A stretch of 64,000 nt of DNA from JAHDHW01 sp965277415 (GCA_965277415.1 CBDICS010000033.1:11669-75668), one strand, 5' to 3'. Positions 18,513-28,251 are shown, counted from the stretch's first letter. Numbers and translations are program-made. Notes: a model not told the origin generated them from the sequence alone.

Positions 18513-19184
18513 ATGAAAGTTATTAATTTTCTTATTGTGTTCTTATCTATAATGTCATTAGGCGCTTGTCAAACTTCAAATGCTGATAATGCAAAACAAG
18601 TAGCACTTAAAAATGCCCAACCCGTAATGGTAGAACCAACCAAAGACGGTTTAGAAAAAGCATATTTCGCTTCGGGTTGTTTCTGGTGTGTTGAAGCAGT
18701 ATATGAAAGTGTAAAAGGGGTGGAAGAGTCTATTTCAGGATATTCAGGAGGACATACCGAAAACCCTACTTATGAAACATCAAATACAGGAAAAACTGGT
18801 CATGCTGAAGCAGTAGAGATAATTTACGATCCTAAAGTCGTCAATTTCGCTACTTTAGTAGATGTGTATTTTGGTTCTCAAAATATAACACAAGTAAATG
18901 GTCAAGGCCCTGATAATGGTTCTCAGTATCGTTCAATTATTTTCTATCAAAATGATGAACAAAAAAAGATCATAGATGAAAAGGTAGCTGCGCTCAATAA
19001 ACAATTAGCGCCCAAAAAAGTAGCGGCGGAAATTATGCCTTTTGAAAAATTTTGGGTCGGTGAGGATTATCACCAGAATTATGAAAGACTTCATCCTAAT
19101 CAAGGGTATATCCGTGCCATCTCAATCCCTCGTTTGAAAAGATTTCAAGCAAAATTCCCTCACTTACTGAAAGAAAAGCATTAA
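18513..19184 (+). CDS. msrA: peptide-methionine (S)-S-oxide reductase, lipoprotein form
   Basis: 223 aa. Lipoprotein signal (SLGAC, Cys19) followed by a linker and a full MsrA domain from about residue 48. The catalytic motif is GCFWC with Cys56, and the family motifs GYSGGHTENPTYE, GHAEAVE and HQNYERLHPNQGY are intact. It reduces methionine sulfoxide in proteins; the signal places it outside the cytoplasmic membrane, consistent with repair of oxidised envelope proteins. No MsrB domain is fused or adjacent. Confidence 0.96.
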   Translation: MKVINFLIVFLSIMSLGACQTSNADNAKQVALKNAQPVMVEPTKDGLEKAYFASGCFWCVEAVYESVKGVEESISGYSGGHTENPTYETSNTGKTGHAEAVEIIYDPKVVNFATLVDVYFGSQNITQVNGQGPDNGSQYRSIIFYQNDEQKKIIDEKVAALNKQLAPKKVAAEIMPFEKFWVGEDYHQNYERLHPNQGYIRAISIPRLKRFQAKFPHLLKEKH

Positions 19185-19202
19185 ACATAGATCGTCTTTA
19201 GT

Positions 19203-19235
19203 CACTAGTCATTTGTACATTCCAAATGACTAGTG
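19203..19235 (+). terminator. hairpin terminator after msrA
   Basis: Perfect 13-bp inverted repeat CACTAGTCATTTG / CAAATGACTAGTG with a 7-base loop, 18 bases after the msrA stop. No long T-tract follows. Confidence 0.7.
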
Positions 19236-19347
19236 TCCTTGAACTTAGTACGGTTTAAATTAAATAAGCATGCTTACTTATTTTACGATGTACTTAGACA
19301 CTCTCTAAAAGAAAATCACTAAACTTGCAGGTAGATATTAATTGCAA

Positions 19348-20862
19348 ATGTCATTAATCAAAAAACTTGCGGGTGAAACGATGATCTATGGAGTCAGTAG
19401 CATACTGAGCAGATTGCTCAATTATGTAGTACTGACATTTTATCTGACTCGTGCATTCCAGCAAGGGCAATTTGGGGTAGTCTCTGACATGTATACTTAT
19501 GCGGCATTATTGATGGTGATTTTTACTTATCGAATGGAGACAACCTTCTTTCGTTTTGGTAGTGAAAAGAGCAAAATGAATGCTACTTTCTCAACAGCTT
19601 CAATTTCTTTAATTGTTAGTACGGTATTTCTTGCTGGACTTTTAATGTTCTTTTCACAAGGAATTGCAACATTTCTTAAGTATCCCAATCATCCAGAATA
19701 TGTCCGATGGTTCATTTTCATTTTGGCTTTTGATACTTTAGCTGCTATTCCCTTTGCAAAATTACGCCTAGAGAATCGTCCGATTCGTTTTGCGCTCATC
19801 AAAACTTTAAATATTCTAATCAATATCTTTTTCATTTTCTTTTTCTTGGAAATTTGCCCTTATCTGATTAAAAGTGGTTGGACGAGTTTGAATACGATTT
19901 ACGATTCAGAAAACAGAATTACTTATATCTTCATTGCCAATTTCTTAGGCAGTCTTTTTGTGATACTTTTCTTACTGACGGAGTACCGAAAACTGCGTTT
20001 TTCATTCGATACGGATCTTTGGAAAAAGATGATGCGGTATACATTACCATTGGTAGTAGTTGGCTTAGCCGCTGCGATTAATCAACTGATTAATATCCCT
20101 TTATTAAAAAACTACCTGCCTGGAACAACTGCAAACAATTTAGCAGCGGCTGGCGTTTATGCTGCGTCTTTTAAAGTAGCTATTTTAATGAGTCTGTTTA
20201 TTCAAGCCTTTAATTATGCTGCCGAACCTTTCTTTTTTAGAAATGCTGCTCGAAAAGATTCAAAACCTATATATGCACAAGTGGGACAAGCCTTTGCGCT
20301 CGTTGGTAGTTTGGTCTTTTTAGGCATTACGCTATATCTTGATGTTATCCAATTTTTTATTGGTCCGAATTTTAGGGCAGGCTTACACATTGTACCTATT
20401 GTTACTTTGGCTTTTTTATTTTTAGGCTTGTATTATAATTTTTCTATTTGGTACAAACTAAGTGACAAAACGATTATTGGAGCATATATTTCTGTGGCAG
20501 GCGCAATCATTACTATTGTTTTTAATATTCTTTTGATTCCAATTTGGGGATATGTAGCTGCTGCCTGGGCGGCATTGGTTTGCTATAGTTTTATGGCAAT
20601 AGCAAGCTATATTGTTGGTCAAAAATACTACCCTATCCCCTATCCTATGAGGAAGATATTTTTATATATTATCCTTGCTGTTGGAGCTTATTATTTGAGT
20701 ACGCTTCTAAGGAGTTTTTTGAACGATGAGGTCCTTTTTATAATTTCAGCAAATACTGTGATCTTATTGACTTACATTTTCATTATTTATCAAATCGAGA
20801 AAACAGTTATTCGAAATACTTTTTTCCCATCACAGAACAGAGAAGATATTTTGGATGATTAG
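19348..20862 (+). CDS. oligosaccharide flippase family protein (polysaccharide transporter, MOP superfamily)
   Basis: 504 aa from the ATG at 19348 (MSLIKKLAGETMIYG); a TTG two codons earlier is less likely. About 12-14 hydrophobic helices and the start KLAGETMIYGVSSILSRLLNY are typical of Wzx/polysaccharide biosynthesis transporters, which move lipid-linked glycans across the inner membrane. No glycosyltransferases flank it, so the substrate is unknown. Lipid II flipping by a MurJ-like role is a less likely alternative. Confidence 0.88.
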   Translation: MSLIKKLAGETMIYGVSSILSRLLNYVVLTFYLTRAFQQGQFGVVSDMYTYAALLMVIFTYRMETTFFRFGSEKSKMNATFSTASISLIVSTVFLAGLLMFFSQGIATFLKYPNHPEYVRWFIFILAFDTLAAIPFAKLRLENRPIRFALIKTLNILINIFFIFFFLEICPYLIKSGWTSLNTIYDSENRITYIFIANFLGSLFVILFLLTEYRKLRFSFDTDLWKKMMRYTLPLVVVGLAAAINQLINIPLLKNYLPGTTANNLAAAGVYAASFKVAILMSLFIQAFNYAAEPFFFRNAARKDSKPIYAQVGQAFALVGSLVFLGITLYLDVIQFFIGPNFRAGLHIVPIVTLAFLFLGLYYNFSIWYKLSDKTIIGAYISVAGAIITIVFNILLIPIWGYVAAAWAALVCYSFMAIASYIVGQKYYPIPYPMRKIFLYIILAVGAYYLSTLLRSFLNDEVLFIISANTVILLTYIFIIYQIEKTVIRNTFFPSQNREDILDD

Positions 20863-20895
20863 ACTAGCTCTTCTATTCGGTTCTATTTAACATCT

Positions 20896-21060
20896 TTACC
20901 CAAAAGTAGTAAAATACCAATCCTTCAGAGATTGCCAGTTTCTAATCACTAAAAAGATCAAGGTTATTGTGATCAAGATTAATACTATACCCGTCTTCTT
21001 TTTAGTATGTTGAAATTTTTCTCTCCTATTTTTGTATCGATGACGGCTGGTATATGACAT
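20896..21060 (-). CDS. small 54-aa membrane protein candidate
   Basis: ATG at 21060 to TAA at 20896-20898. The product starts MSYTSRHRYKNRREKF, with a basic, cytoplasmic-type N-terminus (HTKKK), then one transmembrane helix (GIVLILITITLIFLVI) and a short aromatic tail (NWQSLKDWYFTTFG). The charge pattern follows the positive-inside rule. It lies 74 bases upstream of the rsgA stop, convergent to nothing on the minus strand, and fills the gap between two genes. No homolog recalled. Confidence 0.5.
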   Translation of the reverse strand: MSYTSRHRYKNRREKFQHTKKKTGIVLILITITLIFLVIRNWQSLKDWYFTTFG

Positions 21061-21133
21061 GTGTTGAAATTTTAAACAAAGGTAAGAAAGAAGTTTTATT
21101 GATAAGTCGTTTGAAATTAATATTTTAAAACTC

Positions 21134-22078
21134 TTACATATCCTTGTGTCGTTCCCAATAATTTTGGTCTTCTGTATCGATCATCAATTGAAGATAATTG
21201 GCATATCGTAATTCGCTGATTAATCCTTGCTCTACGCCCTCTTTAACGGCACATTTAGGTTCATTCCTATGGCTACAATTACCAAATTTACATTCTACTG
21301 AAGCTTTAAATATCTCTCGAAAATTGTGTGTAATATCTTTAGGTTCTAAATGACTAAAAGCCAAAGTTTTAATACCTGGGGTATCTATAATGTGTCCACT
21401 TCCTGGAAGCTGAAACATCTCTGCAAAAGTAGTGGTATGTTGCCCTTTCCCTGTATAATCAGAAATATCTTCTGTTCTCAAATCTTGATCTGGTAGCAAA
21501 GCATTAATAATAGTAGATTTACCAACACCTGATTGACCACCAATTAAGGAGATCTTATCCACAAGGTGTGTTTTTAGTTTTTCAATTCCCAGTTTTTCAG
21601 TTGCTGAAACCTTAAATACTGGATATCCAATATCCTCATAAATTTCTTTAAGGTAATCAAACATCGCATTATCCGCCTCTTCATACAAATCCGACTTATT
21701 AAAAACAATCGTAGTTGGGATATTATAAGGTTCTGTCATTAAGAGAAATCGATCAATGAAGCCTTGTTTGAGGTTTGGGTTTCTAATCGTCATTATCAGA
21801 ATCGCTTGATCAACATTACTAGCGAGTAGATGGAGGTAATGTTTTTTTCTGGGAGATTGGCGAACTATATAATTTTTTCTTGGGAGGATATTCTTAATGA
21901 TGCCCTTCTCGTCTTGTTCCATTTCAAATTCTACATCATCCCCTACCGCAACAGGATTTGTGAGTTTCTGACCATTGAGTCGAAATTTCCCAATAATTCT
22001 ACAAGGTACGGAAGTACCATCTTCAATTTCGACATGATACCATAAACCTGTTGACTTTATTACTTTTCCTTTCTGCAC
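21134..22078 (-). CDS. rsgA: ribosome small subunit-dependent GTPase A
   Basis: 314 aa, GTG start (22076-22078). N-terminal OB fold, then a circularly permuted GTPase: G4 (NKSD) precedes G1 (GGQSGVGKST) and G3 (DTPGI). A C-terminal zinc-binding segment follows with CKFGNCSH and CAVKEGV. RsgA checks 30S subunit maturation. It has the 42-base leader motif upstream. Confidence 0.96.
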   Translation of the reverse strand: MQKGKVIKSTGLWYHVEIEDGTSVPCRIIGKFRLNGQKLTNPVAVGDDVEFEMEQDEKGIIKNILPRKNYIVRQSPRKKHYLHLLASNVDQAILIMTIRNPNLKQGFIDRFLLMTEPYNIPTTIVFNKSDLYEEADNAMFDYLKEIYEDIGYPVFKVSATEKLGIEKLKTHLVDKISLIGGQSGVGKSTIINALLPDQDLRTEDISDYTGKGQHTTTFAEMFQLPGSGHIIDTPGIKTLAFSHLEPKDITHNFREIFKASVECKFGNCSHRNEPKCAVKEGVEQGLISELRYANYLQLMIDTEDQNYWERHKDM

Positions 22079-22108
22079 TTTTAATGTTTTTATAAAGATA
22101 GTGGTTCT

Positions 22109-22150
22109 TTGACATATCCTGTGTTAGGGACAAACCGTAAACAATATTTG
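22109..22150 (-). repeat. 42-base leader motif, copy B
   Basis: Gapless match to 18156-18197, 31 bases upstream of the rsgA start. The hairpin arms differ (TCCT / AGGGA), with changes on both sides that partly keep pairing and the TGTT loop conserved. Confidence 0.55.
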
Positions 22151-22209
22151 ACTTAGAGCCTGTTCAAAAATAGTAAAACCTCTGATTGTAGATTTTAGTT
22201 CGAAAAAGC

Positions 22210-22974
22210 TTAGTTTTCTTTGGCTACTACATTTAAAGCATGAACAGCTTCTGCCATTTCGATTATTAGGTTAGGATCTTTTTCAATAGCATTGCCTACG
22301 ACAATTACATCAGCTCCAGCTTTTGCCTTCTCCATTGCTTGCTCGGGTGTACGAATACCGCCACCCACAATTAAAGGAATCCTAAGGCCGCTACTTACGG
22401 TTTCAATCATAGATGAGCTCACTGGGTTTTTAGCACCACTTCCCGCATCCATATAAATAAACTTTAAGCCAAGCATTTCTCCTGCAATGGCAGTACACAG
22501 CGCCACATCATCTTTGGTAAAAGGTATAGGCTGAGTATTACTAATATAAGAAACAGTCGTCGCGACACCGCCATCAATCAACATATACCCCGTAGGCATA
22601 ATTTCAAGTGGACTCATCTTAAGATATGGTGCAGCAAGGACATGATTGCCAATCAATAAATCTGCATTACGACCTGATATAAGAGAAAGGAATAAAATAG
22701 CATCTGCTTTATAGCTTAGTTGAAAAGAATTTCCAGGAAACAGAATCATTGGAATCTCACAGGATTTTCTAATCTGCTGTAAACAATGATCGAGCATATT
22801 ATTTACAATTAAGCTTCCTCCGATAAAAAAGTAGTCTACCTGAGCTTTTGATGCAAGATCAAGAATAGAATCCATTTGTCCTAGTTTGACTTTATCTGGA
22901 TCGATAAGGACGACAAATTTTTTTTGTCCTCGATCTTTTGCTTCTTGCAAACTTTTGTGTAGGTCCCTTTGCAT
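22210..22974 (-). CDS. geranylgeranylglyceryl/heptaprenylglyceryl phosphate synthase family protein
   Basis: 254 aa TIM barrel. Motifs of the GGGPS/PcrB family: VVLIDPDKV at the N-terminus, FIGGSL, LFPGNSFQLS, EIMPTGYMLIDGG, YMDAGSGA and LIVGGGIRTPEQA with the phosphate-binding GNAIEKDP. The enzyme joins a polyprenyl diphosphate to sn-glycerol-1-phosphate, making archaeal-type ether lipid precursors; Bacteroidota homologs are known. Chain length cannot be set from sequence here. Confidence 0.93.
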   Translation of the reverse strand: MQRDLHKSLQEAKDRGQKKFVVLIDPDKVKLGQMDSILDLASKAQVDYFFIGGSLIVNNMLDHCLQQIRKSCEIPMILFPGNSFQLSYKADAILFLSLISGRNADLLIGNHVLAAPYLKMSPLEIMPTGYMLIDGGVATTVSYISNTQPIPFTKDDVALCTAIAGEMLGLKFIYMDAGSGAKNPVSSSMIETVSSGLRIPLIVGGGIRTPEQAMEKAKAGADVIVVGNAIEKDPNLIIEMAEAVHALNVVAKEN

Positions 22975-23091
22975 GCGGTAATTGGATGTTTAAATGCAAG
23001 GTAGGGTTTTTTATTAATGAAGAATGAAAGATTGCCATTAATTCATTGTAAGTTATAGGACTAAATATTCAAAGGAAACATTCATATATCC

Positions 23092-25005
23092 CTAAGCTTT
23101 CTTTTTGACCAATACTGCTTTCATTCCATCAGTCTTTGCTATTTCCTTATAAAAATTTCGAAGTTCTTCATATTTATCTGCGGCTACCTCAACAGCATAT
23201 ATTTCTAACAGTCGATTATAAACGATAATATTTTCCTTAACCTCAATACTAATTTGATATTTTCCGAACGCTGACTCAAGCATTACTTGATCAGAAGGAA
23301 TACTTTCTATTTCATAATCACCAGGAATAACATAAGTAAACGTATCTTCCTCTCTATACTGTTTTTTTACATGTACAGGATGTATTCTTTTTTCAATTGC
23401 TTTGGGTATATTTTCGAATTGATTAAGCTTATTTAAGGGCATAAAGATACGTTTCCCTGCGGTTGATGCATACCTCGCTACAGAGATATGAAAATCCACT
23501 ACTGTGAGTGGTTTCTTTTCATCATTAGAAATCTCCAATTTATCAATTGTAAAAGCAGATAGGTTCGTATCTTCTAAAAATTCTTTTTCAATGTCCTCTT
23601 TAGAATAGTTATTTGAGAGGTATCTATAGTCATCATGTTTAGGTCCAATATACTTTGTTTGCTTTTTAATAATAGCTGCTCCTTTATTATTCAGTTCAAA
23701 AGTAGCTGTAGTCGCTTTTTTATTCTGATCTAATGGAAATGCTGGTGTGTTTATTATTTTACCTCCTTCCTCTGTGAGTAGTAAACTTTGTCGGCCTTCA
23801 TTTCCCGAACCGATATAATTGGGTGGATAATCATTGCTCGTACATTCCAACCATATATCTTCTGACGGAATATTAATAATAACATGGTTAAAGCCAGGGT
23901 TTGCAAAATCCTCATCTATTTCTATTTTAGTATTACGGCTACTATAAATCAATGATTGATATGATTTTATGCCTGCTACATTAAGCATAGATTTCATATA
24001 ATTAGAAAGTGCTTTACAATCACCATATTTGTTTTTTTCTACATATTTAGCATCAAAAGTTTGCCATCCTCCAATTCCTAATTGTACGCTTACATAGCGC
24101 ATATTATCTTGTAAATATTTGTAAAGGATAGCTATTTTTTCTTGATCATTTTTCGCATTAACAATAAGGTTTTTAACTTTTTTGGCCATCTCTGGACTCA
24201 ATTCATCTCGCCCTTTATTAAGATCATACATAAACTGCCCAAAAGATGCCCAAGTAGACATATCTCCAGAATAATTATCATACTCAAATTTAGTCGGTGC
24301 AATTTTAATGGCTGGCCGGATCTTATGTTGATAGGGAGCATATGGTTCTGATTTCAATGCAGGTAATGAACTTGCCAGCCAAGAATAAACTACTTTTTTT
24401 CCCTCTTCTTCAATACTTGGTTCTAAATCTATATTTTCAGATTTATATCTTAATTTCAAGTCCTTAGGTATCTCTACTACAAACTTAAAATGCTCGACAG
24501 CCCTTGCATAGCTTTGTAAATAACTCGATGGGTAATAGAGTAAGCCTTTGAAGTTTTGAGTGTATTCTATTTCTACTGTATACGGATAACTATTATGATA
24601 TAAGTTAATATATTTGACCCGATCATCCTCATAAATTGAAAAATCCGAGATAGCACTTTGATCAATAAATTCTTTACCTCTCACCTTTCTCACCTCTTTA
24701 CCAAAAGCATCATAAACTTTTGCTGAAAGATTTGTAACTTTTGTAAGTTTATCATAACTGACATATTGAGTATGAGCGCGACTTTTATCATTGAGCAATG
24801 TGACGACATACTTTACTTTTAGGGTCGCAAGTTTAGGGCTTTCAATCTTGAAGTTCATATAATCTAATCTCACAACTTCGTTTGCATTCTCCGTCAATTC
24901 ATTAGGTAGATTAAAGACACTGTATTGACCAATTTGTGCACTGATCGTATTGTTTATATTCAAAAGTGCTAGAACTATAAAAATATATTTGAATGACATT
25001 TTCAT
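23092..25005 (-). CDS. DUF3857 / transglutaminase-like exported protein
   Basis: 637 aa with signal peptide (ends ISAQ, about residue 24). N-terminal DUF3857 beta domain, a transglutaminase-like domain near 280-400 with Cys330 (YGDCKAL) and His374 (GFNHVII), then a DUF2569/DUF3858-like beta domain to the end. The third triad position reads LECTSND. Function unknown; the family is abundant in Bacteroidota envelopes. It is 45 bases downstream of a paralog, so probably co-transcribed. Confidence 0.88.
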   Translation of the reverse strand: MKMSFKYIFIVLALLNINNTISAQIGQYSVFNLPNELTENANEVVRLDYMNFKIESPKLATLKVKYVVTLLNDKSRAHTQYVSYDKLTKVTNLSAKVYDAFGKEVRKVRGKEFIDQSAISDFSIYEDDRVKYINLYHNSYPYTVEIEYTQNFKGLLYYPSSYLQSYARAVEHFKFVVEIPKDLKLRYKSENIDLEPSIEEEGKKVVYSWLASSLPALKSEPYAPYQHKIRPAIKIAPTKFEYDNYSGDMSTWASFGQFMYDLNKGRDELSPEMAKKVKNLIVNAKNDQEKIAILYKYLQDNMRYVSVQLGIGGWQTFDAKYVEKNKYGDCKALSNYMKSMLNVAGIKSYQSLIYSSRNTKIEIDEDFANPGFNHVIINIPSEDIWLECTSNDYPPNYIGSGNEGRQSLLLTEEGGKIINTPAFPLDQNKKATTATFELNNKGAAIIKKQTKYIGPKHDDYRYLSNNYSKEDIEKEFLEDTNLSAFTIDKLEISNDEKKPLTVVDFHISVARYASTAGKRIFMPLNKLNQFENIPKAIEKRIHPVHVKKQYREEDTFTYVIPGDYEIESIPSDQVMLESAFGKYQISIEVKENIIVYNRLLEIYAVEVAADKYEELRNFYKEIAKTDGMKAVLVKKKA

Positions 25006-25050
25006 CTTTTTTGTTGCTTAAAAATAATTTCTTCTAGATTTTCAATCAAA

Positions 25051-27051
25051 TCAACTCTTCTTTTTAAGTACAATCTGCTCTCCATGTTTTTCAACAATAA
25101 TATCAAAGAAGTTCTTAATTATGCCATACTCTTCAGGTTCATAATGTAGTTTTTTTATACTTACTTTACTAATTACCTGGATGGTTTGCCCATTGTGACT
25201 AACTAGGTATTGAAATGCTCCTCCTTTCCCATCCATTTTCAAATTAATTGCTTCAGGCAAGGCTTCAATTACATAATCATTGGGTATGGTTAAATTTAGA
25301 ATAAATTGGTTTTTCGATTTTAAAGCAATATCAACAGGGAAAGTTCTTTCCTCTTGCTTAAGTGGATTTTCATCATAACCTAAGCCTAGCATTGGAGATA
25401 AATAAATAAATTCTCCATTGGCTTGTGCTGCTTCAGGGATTTCTATATCTAAATTGCACTTTAGAGGTTTTGATACCATTTGTTCGTTTTCAAAGTTAAT
25501 GGATTTGATATTTATATCTGGAAATGCCTCTTGCCATTCTTCTCGAATATCTTTATGATCCTCTCCTTTGAATTTATGAAAATTGGTTCTGCCATCCATA
25601 GCACAGTAGCCTTTAAGGCTTTTGTTTATTGTTCCAAAAACATTTCCATTTTCTTCAAGTGTCAAATTGGCCATTGCTACTTCTGTATCGCTTCCTCCGG
25701 GAATCTCTATCCATTGTGATTTTTCTCCATCTACTAGCCAGCCTCTATAATTAAGAGAATTCATTCGCAATAGCTTAGGATCTCTTGTTGGGCTACCAAC
25801 ATCGAATAAACTTTCCTTTTCACCAAATTTAGCATAAGCAATAACATGATTAAACTGATCTAATTTAGGATAATATTCCATTGTTCGTCCATGATTTCTA
25901 GTGCTTATTAGTATCGGATAAGCTTCTATATTGAAACGTCTACAAACTGCTATGAACATCAAATTTAATTCTCCGCTAGATGCTGATTTTGTTCTAAATG
26001 CTTCATCCAAGGAAGGAGAAGTAATTCCATATTCTTTATTCCACTGTATGTTTTGAGAGAGATAGGAATAGATTGTTGATATTTTTTCTTCATCACTTTC
26101 ATCATCTGCCAGCAATGGATCTATCGCAGCTACCAAATCTCTGGTAAATCTTTTCTTATTTAATTGGACACCAAATTTGAGATTTTGCTCTAAATCCTTC
26201 GCTACTTTCTCCCAATTACCCGTAACATTTTCTCCAACACTGTTTGGGAATTTCACAAATTGTAATTGTAAAGAAAGTTTTGAATAATAATCTCGCATGG
26301 TTGTAATAAATGGTTCCCTCTTTAATGCTGGTGCATTTTCTACTATATACCTTGTCACTTCAACATTTACACTTAAGCTTCCTGCAGATGATGATGTGTC
26401 AAAAGAGTTTCTAAGACGGGAAGTAGACATCGTACGAGATGTCTCAGATCTTTCTATTTTAGGAGATAAACCCTGATCAAATGAGACATAATGAAACCAC
26501 TCTGGTATTTCGGTTCGGAATTCACTTAGTCTTGTTGGGATATCTGATTGAAAATACCAATCCTCTAAATAATAAATCATCCCAGATCTTTTTGAGTATT
26601 TATATTCAATTATACAGCCCTCTTCAAGACTTGGAAAAGCAATTTTTTTGCTCGACCAATATTCATCAACCTTTTCATCAAAAATATCTTTTTTATTGAC
26701 ACTTATCTTTTCACCATTAGGTAAGATCACTTGAGCCTTAAGCCCTGACAGTTTTTCTGATTTCTTATATGAATAATACGGAATCTCAACGTCTCCTCTC
26801 TCATAAGCAGATTTTTTAAGAATCTTTATTCGAACATGATGATCTAAAGTATATTCAATTCCACTTTCAGTAAAATCAAAATAGAGTCTCGCATAATCTG
26901 CTAGTACGACTGCCTCAGCTTCCTGATCTAGTTCATAAGTTTTCATTTTTAGATCAGCTTGACTTACCTTCCCCCATTTAATTGGGGCTTTTTGAGCAAA
27001 TAGACTAAAGTAAAATAATATACAAAAGTAAAAAGCGGTTGAAGTTTTCAT
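25051..27051 (-). CDS. DUF3857 / transglutaminase-like protein lacking the catalytic Cys
   Basis: 666 aa with signal peptide (ends LFAQ, about residue 20). Same domain order as its neighbour, but the position of the catalytic Cys is Ser359 (SASSGELN in place of YGDCKAL), while the His (QFNHVIAY) and Asp (LFDVGSP) remain. It is therefore probably not a thiol transglutaminase/protease but a binding or structural paralog, or uses Ser. It is first in a two-gene operon with the active-type paralog; a 121-bp palindromic element sits 37 bases upstream of its start. Confidence 0.87.
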   Translation of the reverse strand: MKTSTAFYFCILFYFSLFAQKAPIKWGKVSQADLKMKTYELDQEAEAVVLADYARLYFDFTESGIEYTLDHHVRIKILKKSAYERGDVEIPYYSYKKSEKLSGLKAQVILPNGEKISVNKKDIFDEKVDEYWSSKKIAFPSLEEGCIIEYKYSKRSGMIYYLEDWYFQSDIPTRLSEFRTEIPEWFHYVSFDQGLSPKIERSETSRTMSTSRLRNSFDTSSSAGSLSVNVEVTRYIVENAPALKREPFITTMRDYYSKLSLQLQFVKFPNSVGENVTGNWEKVAKDLEQNLKFGVQLNKKRFTRDLVAAIDPLLADDESDEEKISTIYSYLSQNIQWNKEYGITSPSLDEAFRTKSASSGELNLMFIAVCRRFNIEAYPILISTRNHGRTMEYYPKLDQFNHVIAYAKFGEKESLFDVGSPTRDPKLLRMNSLNYRGWLVDGEKSQWIEIPGGSDTEVAMANLTLEENGNVFGTINKSLKGYCAMDGRTNFHKFKGEDHKDIREEWQEAFPDINIKSINFENEQMVSKPLKCNLDIEIPEAAQANGEFIYLSPMLGLGYDENPLKQEERTFPVDIALKSKNQFILNLTIPNDYVIEALPEAINLKMDGKGGAFQYLVSHNGQTIQVISKVSIKKLHYEPEEYGIIKNFFDIIVEKHGEQIVLKKKS

Positions 27052-27087
27052 AAATTTGTGTTTTTTAGTAAAATTTATTGTTTATTA

Positions 27088-27208
27088 GACGGAATTAAAT
27101 GAAATCTATTTTTAAGGCTTTTCCAAAATATTCAACCCTATTTTCTTACAGTCAAATGTTTATGAAAAATTCAGCATATCAAATAGATTACATATAATTC
27201 TTTACGTC
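27088..27208. repeat. palindromic dispersed element, copy 1
   Basis: Terminal inverted arms: GACGGAATTAAATGAAATC on the left and its imperfect complement GATTACATATAATTC...CGTC on the right. The core 27125-27158 (AAAATATTCAAC...) matches 48163-48196 and 63518-63551. The rest of the 27052-27407 gap is AT-rich without a supported gene. Confidence 0.7.
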
Positions 27209-27407
27209 TACTTAGCTTTATAATCCATTCAGGATGGTTTAAAAGAATATATGTGAAAAGTAATAGGTGGTGATAGATAAATATATGTATTTATCCTCTT
27301 TTTAAAAAACTATTTATCAAAAAAATATTTTTTTGGGGAATAGAAATTGCTTTAAAATAGAAATTAAGGAATAGGAGGCCATTATTATTGCTTTAAAATA
27401 AAAAGTA

Positions 27408-27737
27408 TTGGAAAATAATATTACAAAACAAACTACTGAATTAATCGCCAGAGATTTTGGTCTAGAAATCAATGATGCTCCTTTAACGGAAGAAGAACTA
27501 TTTAATATCTTAGCAAATGAAGTAGCTTTTTTGATAGAACGTCGGCTTGGTTTTTTACTAAGCCTCATGTATCGCTTAGATATAGACGAACAAAAAATCA
27601 GAAATGCTTTAGCTCCTAATGCTCCGGACTTAGCTAATATTGGTCTGGCAAAATTAATTTTACAAAGGCAAAAAGATCGAATTTTTACAAAAATAAAATA
27701 TAAACAAGCCCCTCTTGATGATGAGGATGCTTTTTAA
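27408..27737 (+). CDS. conserved-looking small soluble protein, unknown function
   Basis: 109 aa from a TTG start; the next in-frame ATG is at codon 54 and would remove the best-ordered part. The sequence is helical and acidic at the start (PLTEEELFNILANEVAFLIERRL), followed by LLSLMYRLDIDEQKIRNAL and a Gln/Lys helix. No transmembrane or signal segment. It is 17 bases before the beta-barrel gene. Not recognised. Confidence 0.7.
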   Translation: MENNITKQTTELIARDFGLEINDAPLTEEELFNILANEVAFLIERRLGFLLSLMYRLDIDEQKIRNALAPNAPDLANIGLAKLILQRQKDRIFTKIKYKQAPLDDEDAF

Positions 27738-27754
27738 AATCAACCATCAATAGC

Positions 27755-28204
27755 ATGAAAAACAGGATTATAAAACTTATCCTTATTTTGTCTCTTTTTT
27801 CCGCAGGAAACTTAATGGCACAAGATGCCTACCAGCGATCTATTGGTCTCAGAGGCGGGTGGCTTGGTGGCATAAGCTACAAACACTTTTTGGAATTCGC
27901 AGGCGCAATAGAAGGTATTGCTGGATATAATTTCCAAAATGGACGATTTACATCACTCACTGGCTTATATGAGCATCATTTTTTCGTCAATTATCAAACA
28001 AATTTATTTGCAGGCGGAGGATTAACACTTGGCGCCAATAAAGATATATTTCGGGTACATGCTGAAGCGATTGTAGGTGTAGAATACGTGATAGAACGTT
28101 TTCCTATGAGTTTGTCACTTGATTATAAACCTGCTTTTAATATCTTTGATAGTCGCTTTTATTTTGATGAATTTGCTTTGTCCATTCGATATGTTTTTAA
28201 GTAA
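27755..28204 (+). CDS. small outer-membrane beta-barrel-like protein
   Basis: 149 aa with a signal peptide ending MAQ (about residue 23). Alternating hydrophobic/aromatic strands (IGLRGGWLGGISYKHF, GIAGYNFQNGRFTSL, FAGGGLTLGA) and a C-terminal aromatic strand (ALSIRYVFK) suggest an eight-stranded outer-membrane barrel. Function unknown. Between a small soluble protein and recO, all on the plus strand. Confidence 0.78.
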   Translation: MKNRIIKLILILSLFSAGNLMAQDAYQRSIGLRGGWLGGISYKHFLEFAGAIEGIAGYNFQNGRFTSLTGLYEHHFFVNYQTNLFAGGGLTLGANKDIFRVHAEAIVGVEYVIERFPMSLSLDYKPAFNIFDSRFYFDEFALSIRYVFK

Positions 28205-28251
28205 AATTCTATTTTGAATAAAACTTAAGCGCCCGTCCAAATTTCATGTAA

